NCBI GenBank assembly: GCA_945881775.1 | Contig: CAMCVE010000016.1 | Coordinates: forward strand, 1 to 57,201 | Reading direction: 5' to 3' | DNA length: 57,201 nt | Origin: Bacteriovorax stolpii | GTDB taxonomy: Bacteria; Bdellovibrionota; UBA2428 | Part shown: piece by piece, positions 10,947-19,800 of the stretch | Position numbering within the stretch: position 1 is the first letter of the stretch | Layout of the letters: each line of letters opens with the position of its first letter | Position numbers and translations under genes: made by a program | The notes under the pieces: model-generated | Seen by the model: only the letters and a program-made list of their open reading frames with translations | Told to the model about the DNA's origin: nothing | Databases searched by the model: none

Positions 10947-11977
10947 CGAAATATCTATTTTTAGTTTTAGGCGCCCTGAGTTTTGCGCCTTTATCGAGGG
11001 CGACCTCGCTTACGGGACATGTGGGTCTCGATGCGGGTCTGCATTTGTTGAAAACGGATGTTTCCGGTGAAGTTTCTAAAAATGGGTTTGGCGGCGTCGG
11101 AAAAGTCGGACTCATGCTCGAGACCCAAGATTGGGATCTGGAGCTTGACGGAGGGATGAGATACAGCGCGCTCAACGGAACCCAGAATGGAGAGAAGGTC
11201 TACATTCGTATCTTATCATTTTGGTCTGAGCTGAGTCCCCGTTACCACATCTCACAGAATCTGAGCCTTGGTCCCTGGGCGGGCTACGCGTTTGGATCAG
11301 ACGACACTCACCAAGAGATTCTGGACGCGAGCCGAAAGACCGACGTTTTGATGGTCGGTGCTTCGTCTCGATATCTTTTAGGGGCGTCACGATTCAGCTT
11401 GGTGACACGGTTGGGATCCTCGCTCAATCTTGAAAAACGCCAGGCCACTTTTTTGGAGCTAGGGCTCATGTTCCATTTTGGATCGACGAATGCCGATAGG
11501 TTGAAAAAACAAGTCGAAGTCTCTATCGAGCGTGAAACAGAAATAGGCGGGCTTCCTACTGTAAATCTGCGCATTCCCTCCAACACGCTTCTTTATAAGA
11601 GATGGGAGACTGAGCTCGACGCCGATAAAAGTCGCGTAGTGAAACACTTAGCGGCGCTACTTTTTGAAAACTCAAAGCAATGGAAAAAAATATCCATTGT
11701 TGGACATTCCGACTTAAGGGGCCCCGAAAGAACCAATGTTTTGTTGTCTGAAGCTAGGGCGCGTGCGGTTCGAGCCGAACTGGTTTCATTGCAGATTGAT
11801 CCGGAACGTATTGTTTGGGAGGGGCGCGGTTCCAAGGAACCACTAGAACCCGGAGAGAGTGTCGACACAATCATGAAGAAACGACGAGTCGATCTGGTGG
11901 TTGAGGGACTGGTGATTGGAAGCGATCTAGAGGCGCAGCTAAAGTCCTTCAATCCTCGAAAACTCGAAGGCTATTAG
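10943..11977 (+). CDS. OmpA-family outer membrane protein
   Basis: 344 residues from the ATG at 10943, chosen because it begins a clear signal peptide (MTKYLFLVLGALSFAPLSRA); the open frame extends farther upstream but only as an overlap with atpZ. Residues about 20-175 alternate polar and hydrophobic in short strands, as in a small beta-barrel. The C-terminal half is an OmpA/MotB peptidoglycan-binding domain with IVGHSDLRGPERTNVLLSEARA; the Asp of GHSD and the Arg of the RARA stretch are the expected diaminopimelate contacts. It should link outer membrane and cell wall. The unusual point is the position: ATGA-coupled to atpZ and ahead of atpI/atpB. Confidence 0.85.
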   Translation: MTKYLFLVLGALSFAPLSRATSLTGHVGLDAGLHLLKTDVSGEVSKNGFGGVGKVGLMLETQDWDLELDGGMRYSALNGTQNGEKVYIRILSFWSELSPRYHISQNLSLGPWAGYAFGSDDTHQEILDASRKTDVLMVGASSRYLLGASRFSLVTRLGSSLNLEKRQATFLELGLMFHFGSTNADRLKKQVEVSIERETEIGGLPTVNLRIPSNTLLYKRWETELDADKSRVVKHLAALLFENSKQWKKISIVGHSDLRGPERTNVLLSEARARAVRAELVSLQIDPERIVWEGRGSKEPLEPGESVDTIMKKRRVDLVVEGLVIGSDLEAQLKSFNPRKLEGY

Positions 11978-12038
11978 TTCGCGCTGATTCCGCGGCGGGA
12001 CATCGGGCCTCGAGGAGATGAGGTTCCCGCAAACCCCA

Positions 12039-12071
12039 CCGAAAATTGGGTCAAGCTCCCCCAATCTTTGG
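12039..12071 (+). other. Imperfect stem-loop between the OmpA gene and atpI
   Basis: Left arm 12039-12050 and right arm 12060-12071 pair over 12 positions with one mismatch and one G-T pair, around a 9-nt loop. No T-run follows, so this is not a standard terminator. It sits in the 131-bp gap that separates the OmpA gene from the downstream ATP synthase genes and could attenuate or process the transcript. Confidence 0.3.
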
Positions 12072-12108
12072 CCTCGCAAATGTGGCGGCTTCTCACTAGA
12101 GACGAGGT

Positions 12109-12396
12109 ATGTGGTTGTCATTTTTCGTTGGTATTTTGGTGGGGCTTATTTGTGTGGGCGGGCTCACGCTCGGTGTTCGCTGGCTTTTTCGGTCCCGCGA
12201 TGAAACTCTCCCCGAGGGACAGCGCAATAAGCTGGCCTTTATGGGAGGAAGCATTCTGCTGGGGCAATTCGTGGTGGCGGGACTCGTGCTTTTCTATGTC
12301 CCGAATATCGACAAGCATCCCCTGGCCCTCGCCCTGGGCCTTTTATCGATGAACCTGCTTCTGCCCCTCTGCGTGGGCAAACTCTGGAACAGGTAG
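12109..12396 (+). CDS. Small three-helix membrane protein, ATP synthase subunit I-like
   Basis: 95 residues with three hydrophobic helices (about 3-26, 44-64 and 70-90) and a short charged cytoplasmic loop RSRDETLPEGQRNK. Size, topology and its place just before atpB suggest an AtpI/AtpR-type assembly factor of the Fo sector. The sequence itself gives no diagnostic motif, so this rests on context. The ATG at 12109 has GAGG almost touching it; an in-frame TTG at 12115 has the same GAGG at a normal 7-base distance and may be the real start. Confidence 0.55.
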   Translation: MWLSFFVGILVGLICVGGLTLGVRWLFRSRDETLPEGQRNKLAFMGGSILLGQFVVAGLVLFYVPNIDKHPLALALGLLSMNLLLPLCVGKLWNR

Positions 12397-12471
12397 CGCT
12401 CCGCGTTATTTTAAAAATGGGAACTAATCATTTGGAAAAGCCCCAATCTCTCGCTATAGAGTTTCTGGCGT

Positions 12472-13269
12472 ATGGCTGAAGGATTTAAGTGGTGGGATCT
12501 TCTCCACAATGAGTTTTTGACCCACAACGGTCACATCAGCGCCGGCCTTGTTGGCGCTTCGGTGCTCGTGGCGGGCGGAGCGGCTTACGCCATCTCCGCA
12601 CCTCGTGTGAACCTTAAGACAGCTCAAGACGAAGCGTTTATCCCGTCGTCTCGGTTTGGGCTTCGCAACACGTGGGAGCTCATCGGTGAGTTTGTGCAGG
12701 GGACGGCGCGCGACATTGTCGGTAGCCATTATCACAAGTACTACCCACTTCTTTTGTTCATCTTCACGTGGACCCTTCTCAACAATCTTTTGGGAAGTGT
12801 CCCGGGTCTCGGCTCCTCAACTGACAACATCAACACGACTCTAGCGATGGGTCTGTCGGTCTTCTTCTATTACAATTTCATGGGATTCAAGGAGCACGGT
12901 TTCCGCTATCTCGAGCAGTTCACGGGGCACCTCCACGGACTCCTCTTGCTGCTTCTCGGTCCTGTCATGTTTGTGATCGAGACCATTTCGCACATGATTC
13001 GTCCTCTCACTCTGAGCATTCGTCTTCGCACGAATATCTTCGCCGACCACCAAGTTCATGGAACGATCATGGGCATGCTTGGTGAGCTCGCACACGGACT
13101 GTCCGAGAAATTCGGCACCGTGGGGCATGTTCTAGGCTTCACCATCGAAGCCATCGCCCCGGTACCCATCTTGTTGTTGGGTCTTTTAGTTTGTGTCATC
13201 CAAGCGTTTGTATTTACGCTTTTGACAATGATATACATCGGGCTCGCAACCGCTCATGAAGAACATTGA
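12472..13269 (+). CDS. atpB: ATP synthase Fo subunit a
   Basis: Subunit a forms the proton half-channels against the c-ring. Membrane segments include YYPLLLFIFTWTLLNNLLG, a helix around residues 155-172 and a long C-terminal hairpin. The essential arginine is Arg184 in the segment LTLSIRLRTNIFADH, aligned with E. coli LGLRLFGNMYAG around Arg210; the usual LFGN is LRTN here. The C-terminal helix ending FVFTLLTMIYIGLATAHEEH is typical. Length 265. The ATG at 12472 lacks a clear Shine-Dalgarno. AtpE follows 27 bases later; genes for b and all F1 subunits are not in the window. Confidence 0.95.
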   Translation: MAEGFKWWDLLHNEFLTHNGHISAGLVGASVLVAGGAAYAISAPRVNLKTAQDEAFIPSSRFGLRNTWELIGEFVQGTARDIVGSHYHKYYPLLLFIFTWTLLNNLLGSVPGLGSSTDNINTTLAMGLSVFFYYNFMGFKEHGFRYLEQFTGHLHGLLLLLLGPVMFVIETISHMIRPLTLSIRLRTNIFADHQVHGTIMGMLGELAHGLSEKFGTVGHVLGFTIEAIAPVPILLLGLLVCVIQAFVFTLLTMIYIGLATAHEEH

Positions 13270-13296
13270 GCGATGACCCAAGCAGGAGGAGATACT

Positions 13297-13599
13297 ATGA
13301 AAAAAATTAACCTTGCACTTTTGGCTACGACTCTGACCCCCGCTCTGGCATTCGCTCAAGATGGCGCCTCAATGGGCGATGGCATCGGTTCGAAGTTCAT
13401 GGCAGCTGGTCTTTGCATGGGCGGCGCCGCAGCCGTGATCGGTTATTCGCAAAGCCGCGCTGCTGTTGCTGCTCTCGAAGGCATCGGCCGTAACCCCGCT
13501 TCGTCGAAGAACTCCTTCGTGCCCCTCATCTTGAGCTTGGCACTTATGGAGGCGCTTGCCCTCTTCGCGTTCCTCGTCGCCAACAAAATCGTCGGCTAA
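13297..13599 (+). CDS. atpE: ATP synthase Fo subunit c with signal peptide
   Basis: Ring-forming proteolipid. ATG 13297 was chosen over 13273 because AGGAGGA sits six bases upstream. The 100-residue product begins with a signal peptide-like segment MKKINLALLATTLTPALAFA, then two helices joined by the polar loop with Arg65-Asn66-Pro67. The ion-binding carboxylate is Glu85 in LMEALALF; the Ser that follows it in Na+-binding c-subunits is Ala here, so proton coupling is more likely. A cleavable N-terminal leader on subunit c is known in some bacteria but uncommon. The gene ends the cluster before a strong terminator. Confidence 0.93.
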   Translation: MKKINLALLATTLTPALAFAQDGASMGDGIGSKFMAAGLCMGGAAAVIGYSQSRAAVAALEGIGRNPASSKNSFVPLILSLALMEALALFAFLVANKIVG

Positions 13600-13624
13600 T
13601 TTTCTTAGTCAGCACAAAAAATCG

Positions 13625-13665
13625 CGGCCGCTCTCTCTTTCCCGAGAGAGCGGTCGTTTTTTTTT
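13625..13665 (+). terminator. Intrinsic terminator after atpE
   Basis: A 13-bp GC-rich stem (13625-13637 with 13644-13656, one G-T pair) with a 6-nt loop is followed at once by nine T residues (13657-13665). This is a textbook rho-independent terminator. It closes the hemL/ATP synthase transcription unit and isolates the glucan synthase gene. Confidence 0.93.
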
Positions 13666-13691
13666 GGACAAGGGCTGAGTCAACATTTCCC

Positions 13692-13719
13692 AAATGGGGG
13701 TGGTCCTACCCCCACATTT
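13692..13719. promoter_or_regulatory. Inverted repeat upstream of the glucan synthase gene
   Basis: AAATG and GGGGT (13692-13701) pair with ACCCC and CATTT (ending 13719), with a 2-nt bulge and a 6-nt centre. It lies 27 bases past the atpE terminator and about 95 bases before the next start codon, where an operator would sit. No T-run follows. A protein binding site is possible but unproven. Confidence 0.3.
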
Positions 13720-13815
13720 GCTGCTTAGTCCCGCATTTGCCCCAGAACTGCCCCTTCCTGCGCCCAAGGCCTTGGCACCTATCGTGCTTTACCCCTCGAA
13801 ACACGGAGGGGGCGA

Positions 13816-16800
13816 ATGGCACCAAGGGAACAAGGCACCTTCTACGATGACGTTCTCAATTTGTTGAGGATTGCCCCAGACGGGGTAGGGTGGGAGCCGC
13901 TCAAAGATGAAATTTACAGCATTGAGAGGCTCGAGCAACACGCCAGACTTTTCGCGAGTGAACTCTGCTTCGCCAAGGGCAAGCGGGGCCGGCCTCTGTC
14001 CCCGACCCTAAAGAGGACGCATCAAGATCTTTTGGAGTCCTACCAAGCGCTGACACACGCGCTTCGCGACAAGCAGCCCATGTCTCCAGCGGCCGAATGG
14101 TACGTGGACAACTTTCATGTTGTGGAAGACCAGCTGCGCGACATCCGCATGCACCTTCCTCCTCGCTACTATCAGGGGCTTCCGAAGCTGGTCTCGGGTC
14201 CCCTGAAGGGATACCCGCGGGTCTATGCTGTGGCACTCAGCCTTTTGGCGCACACGGACTGCCGCCTTGATGCCACGACCCTTCGACGTTTTGTACGCGC
14301 ATTTCAGGAGGTCTCTCCTCTCTCGATCGGAGAAATATGGGCGATCTCGATGTCATTGCGGCTCGCACTGATCGAGTACCTCACCCCACTTACGGTGCGC
14401 ATTGTTTTGTCACGCACCAATCGCTTCAATGCGGATGAGCTAGCCGATCGGCTGATCAAAATTGCATCGAGACCCGAGCTCCACTCCGGAGATCGAGCAA
14501 TAAACCTTATTGCTGAACTCAAAAAACACCTCGGCCGTCCGGAAACTTTTGATCGTGCGTATATTGTGCAACTCATTCAGCGCCTGCGAGACCAAGACTC
14601 AGATGTTTGGCCAGCCTACGAGTGGATCGAAGATCAGTTAAAGACGCAGAGTACGGACACTTTTCTTTTGACCCAGCTTGAGCACCAACGCCAAGCGGCG
14701 GCTCAGGTGACTGTGGGCAATATCATTTCGAGCATGCGACTCTTGTCGGATCTGGACTGGAAAGATTTTTTTGAAAGCGTCAGTCTTGTGGATGAAGCCC
14801 TGTCGCGTGATCCCTCTCAAATCTTCTTAAAAATGGACTTTCTAACTCGTGATACTTACCGGCACGTTGTTGAGCGTCTCGCGAGGCGCTCGCTGTTGAG
14901 TGAAATCCAGATTGCCCAAGCCTGTGTCGAACTGAGCCTTGAAGCGCCCGAGGACCCCAGGAAAAAACATGTCGGATACTTCCTTGTAGGGGAAGGGATG
15001 GAGAAACTTGAAGCCAAGGTGATCTATAGGCCTTCGCTAAGAGAAAGAGCCAGGAGGCTTCCTCGGCGCTACCCAAGCACCTTCTACCTGGGACTCCTTT
15101 CGGGCCTGACTCTGATGATTGTTGCGGCTCTAGTATTAAAGGTTGTGGACGAAGGCGCTGGCGTGCTGGTGCCAGTGGGGTGGGCGCTGCTCCTGCTGAT
15201 TCCCGTGTGCGAAATGGTTCAGGCGCTTCTGAACAAGCTGTTTCTTCGAACTCTGACTCCGACACAACTGCCTAAGATGGATCTTCGTGCAGGCGTTCCA
15301 GATTCAGCACGAACGATGGTCGTTGTGCCGAACCTGCTCTCGAGCGGGTATGTCGTGAAGAGCTTAGTGGAAGATCTCCATGTGCGGTATCTGGGAAATT
15401 GCGACGAAAACATTTTTTACGGACTTCTTTGTGACTTTGTCGACGCAGATTCGGAGTTTGAAGAGCACGATGTAGCAATCCTGGAGGCCGTAAGGTCCGA
15501 GATCGCGAAACTTAACCAGCAGCACTCGCGAATTGGAAGCTGTGTTTTTCACCTCTTTGTCCGTCGCAGAAAATGGTCACCCTCGGAGGGAAAATGGATC
15601 GGCTGGGAACGAAAGCGGGGCAAGATCGAAGAGTTTAATCGCCTTCTGCGCGGAGCAACGGACACCAGCTTCGACGTGGTTTCTGCGGACAAGGCCCTTC
15701 TCTCATCAATCAAATATGTCATAACTCTGGATTCAGACACCCAGCTTCCTCGTGACACCGCCCGAAGAATGATTGGAACCATAATTCACCCCCTCAACAC
15801 TCCGGAGTACGACGAGGGGTGCGGGCGAGTGATGAAGGGCTACGCAATATTGCAGCCTCGAATCAGCGTCGGCCTATCGGGATCTTTTCGCACGCGCTTC
15901 TCAAAAATATTCTCGGGACACACTGGGATCGATCCCTACACGACGGCGGTTTCGGACGTTTATCAGGATTTGTTCGGCGAAGGTAGTTTTACAGGCAAGG
16001 GCCTCTACGACGTCGATGTTTTCCAGCGCTCGCTCGAAGGGAGGGTTCCGGAAGAAGCCCTCCTGAGCCATGACCTCTTCGAAGGATGTTTTGCGCGTTG
16101 TGCCCTCGTGACGGACATTGAGCTTTTCGACGACTACCCGGCAGATTTTGGAACCTTTGTTCGGAGGCTTCATCGCTGGACACGGGGTGATTGGCAAATT
16201 AGCCCATGGGTGCTCGGGAAGGTTTCAAATGCTTCGCGCAAATACGTTTCTAATGCGTTCAGCCTTATTTCACGCTGGAAAATAGCCGATAACCTTCGCC
16301 GAAGTCTTTATGCGCCTTCGCTGCTACTGGCCCTGCTAACGGCGTGGGCTGTTATGCCCACTTCTGCGCTGTTTTGGACCAGCGTTTTGCTTTTGGTGGC
16401 AGCCCTCCCCCTCCTTGTTTCCGTTCTGCAGCGGGCACTAGTATTTCGGAAAGACATTCCCTTTTCGGGCTACTTAAGAAACCTCTTCGCAACGGCGAAA
16501 GATGTGTCGATTCAATTTGTTTCTACTATCATCTTCTTGCCCGATCTCGCCTGCACTCAATGTGATGCCATTGTTCGTGTGGCCTATCGAATGAATGTCT
16601 CTCGGAAAAACATTCTCGAATGGATGAGTTTCTCTCTTGATCAGAGCAAGAGTCGCAGTGCGGAGTCCCTCTGGAGACGTACGGGACATGGTCCCATTGT
16701 AGGGCTTATGGCATTGGTCGAGCTCGTTTTTATTCAACCCGACGGATGGACAGTGATTCTGCCCCTTCCGATGCTGTGGGTTCTGAGTGCGTCTCTCAAG

Positions 16801-19800
16801 CAGTGGCTTGCGGAGCCTCCCTGTCCAAAACATCAAGAACTGGATCCCCTAGAAATCGAAAGCTTTCGTAACTACGCACGCACAACCTGGAATTACTTTG
16901 AAACATTTGTAACGGCTGACGAGAACTGGCTTGCTCCAGACAACTTTCAGGAAGACCCCAAACCCGTCATCGCACACCGAACCTCTCCCACCAATATCGG
17001 GCTCCAGCTTCTGTCCACGTGCTCAGCGTTTGATATGGGCTATCTCACGGCAATGGAACTTGCTGAGCGTCTTGAAAAGACCTTTGCAACACTAGCGCGT
17101 ATGGAAAGACTCCATGGACATTTTTACAATTGGTACAACACGCTTGATCTAGAGCCACTCCAACCTCGCTACCTCTCCACTGTAGACAGCGGAAACTTAG
17201 CCGCGCATCTCATAGCGGTGAAGCAGTACTGCTTGAAGTTGGCATGTCAAAGCACGCCGTTCATTAAGAAAAGAGAAGGAACGATCGACGCGTTAAGAAT
17301 ATTGCATCGCGAGAGCGGACGGGAAAGGACGGCGGCCGGAGTGACGGTTGACGCTAGGCTTGAGGCCGTGCTCGAAAAGACCGCGCTCGCTCTATCAGAG
17401 CTGCAAGAAAAGAGGGAAGAAAATTTCGAAATTTGGAGTCACGGTCTCAGGGAATCGGAGGCTTTGCTCGAAGAAACACGGGAGATTCTTCTGAGTCAAG
17501 AAGCCATAGCCGGTAGCAACCCAATGCCAAATACAAAGAGGTGGCTAGATTTAGCGATGCAATCGCTTCAGTCCACCGATTGTGAAAATTCATCGGTAGC
17601 GTCTCTAAAGAAGAAATTTTCTTCTTTAGCGCTCGTTGCGGAGCGATTCTTCCAGGAAATGGATTTTGCGTTTCTCTTTGACCGAGAGAGGAAGATCTTT
17701 GTGATTGGTTACAGCGTCGCAGAAGATCGGAGAGACAATTCGTTTTATGATCTTCTGGCTTCGGAGTCGAGGCTTGCGAGCTTTGTCGCAATTGCAAAGG
17801 GCGACGTTCCGCAGGAACATTGGTTCCGTCTGGGGAGGCAGCTAACCCGAGTGAAGGGGGGGCGGGCACTCGTGTCGTGGAGCGCCACGATGTTCGAGTA
17901 TTTGATGCCGTCTCTGGTAACACGCGCTTATGAGGGCACGCTTCTTGAGGAAACGTATCACTCCATTGTTGCCAGACAGAGAGAGTATGGAAAGCAAATG
18001 CGGGTTCCGTGGGGAATCTCAGAAGCAGGCTTCAACGCTCGCGATCTCAATATGAACTATCAGTATGGGCCCTTTGGAATTCCTGGGCTCGGCCTGAAGC
18101 GAGGACTCAGTGATGAACTCGTGGTGTCTCCCTACTCAACGATGCTAGCGGCTCTGGTCAGCCCCAGGGAGGCTCTTAGCAACTTGCATCAGCTTGAAGA
18201 GCTTGGCATTTTAGGTCGGTTTGGATTTTATGAGGCGATAGATTACACGCCTGACAGGATTCCCGCAAAGCAACAGCAATTCGTTCTCAAGTCTTTCATG
18301 GCCCACCATCAGGGAATGAGCTTGGTTGCCATCAACAATGTGGTGAACAACTTCGTTGTTCAAAATCGTTTTCATGCCGATCCCTTGGTTCAAGCAACAG
18401 AGCTTCTACTGCAAGAAAGGGTCCCCGATGAGGTGACTCTGTCTAAGCCTCGAGCGGAAGAGCTTCTTTCCGACCTGCCAACTAGTTTTGCTCTACCCAT
18501 GACCCCACGCACGTTTGGAGCAGGAGACCTGAGTTTCACACGCACACAAATTCTTTCGAACGGCTCCTACTCGGTATGCGTTTCAGCGTCAGGGGCCGGC
18601 TATTCGCGCTGCGGGACCATTGCCATCAACCGGTGGAGAGAAGACGCAACCTGCGACCAGTGGGGACAATTTATCTACATCCGCGATCCAGCTGCTGGGC
18701 GCGCTTGGACGACAGGGCACCACGCCTTATCGTCTTTTGCGAGTCGCTACGAGGCAACCTTCACTGAAGATAAGGCTGATTTCTGGCGAGAAGACCAAGG
18801 CATCGTGACGCACACTGAGATCGTCGTCTCCCCCGAGGACAACGCAGAACTTCGTCGCGTTTCTTTAAGCAACACAAGCCCTCACGCGGTCGAGCTCGAG
18901 GTCACGAGCTTCATCGAATTGGCAATCTCCAAGCAGGAGGGAGATCTTGCCCATCCGGCATTTAGCAATCTTTTTGTTCAGACGGAATGTGTGCCTGGCT
19001 CGAACGCACTGCTGGCGATCCGCAGGCCGCGCTCAATAGAGGCAGAGGAGCTCTGCGCATTTCATGTTCTCTGTGTCTCGGGTGGCATTTCTGGGCCACT
19101 TGAATATGAAACGGATCGCTCTCAATTTTTGGGTCGAGGGAATTCGGCGTTTTCGCCAGCCGCAATAAGAAGCGGGGAGCGTCTTTCTGGGAGCGTGGGT
19201 TCGGTGCTTGACCCGTCTTTCTCGCTAAGGACAAAGGTTAAGATCAAGGCGGGTGAAACAATTCGCCTGTGTTTTGTGACGGGTTTTGCGCGGTCACGTG
19301 ACGAGGCACTAAAACTAGCTGACAAGTATCATGACGAAGCAATTTTTGAGCGCGAAGCTGGACTCGCGTGGACCAATGCTCAGGTTCAGTTGAGACATCT
19401 CAATCTGTCTGCTGCAAGAGCTCACGTCTTTCAGGCTCTCGCCGGGCGCGTCATCTATTCAGACGCCGCTCTCAGACCCATCTCTCGTGTTCTCTCTCAA
19501 AACACGCAGCCCCAATCCCGCTTGTGGGCTCAGGGAATCGGTGGGGACTTGCCGATCGTTCTAAGCTCGGTGAGCGATGAAAAAGATATGGCACTCATTC
19601 GTGAACTTTTGCACGCTCATGAATATTTACGACTCAAGGGAGTGGTCTTTGATTTGGTGATCTTAAACGAGAGGCCGCCGAGCTATTTTCAGACGCTGCA
19701 GGATGAAATTCAAAGGCAGATTCGAATCAGTGGTTCAAAGGCGCTTACGGACAAACCGGGTGGAATCTTTGTTCGCCGCAAGGAGCTGCTGATGGCCGAG

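Noticed and set aside
13297-13599. Sodium-coupled ATP synthase
   Set aside because: The residue after the ion-binding Glu85 is Ala rather than the Ser expected in Na+-binding c-subunits, so proton coupling is more likely.
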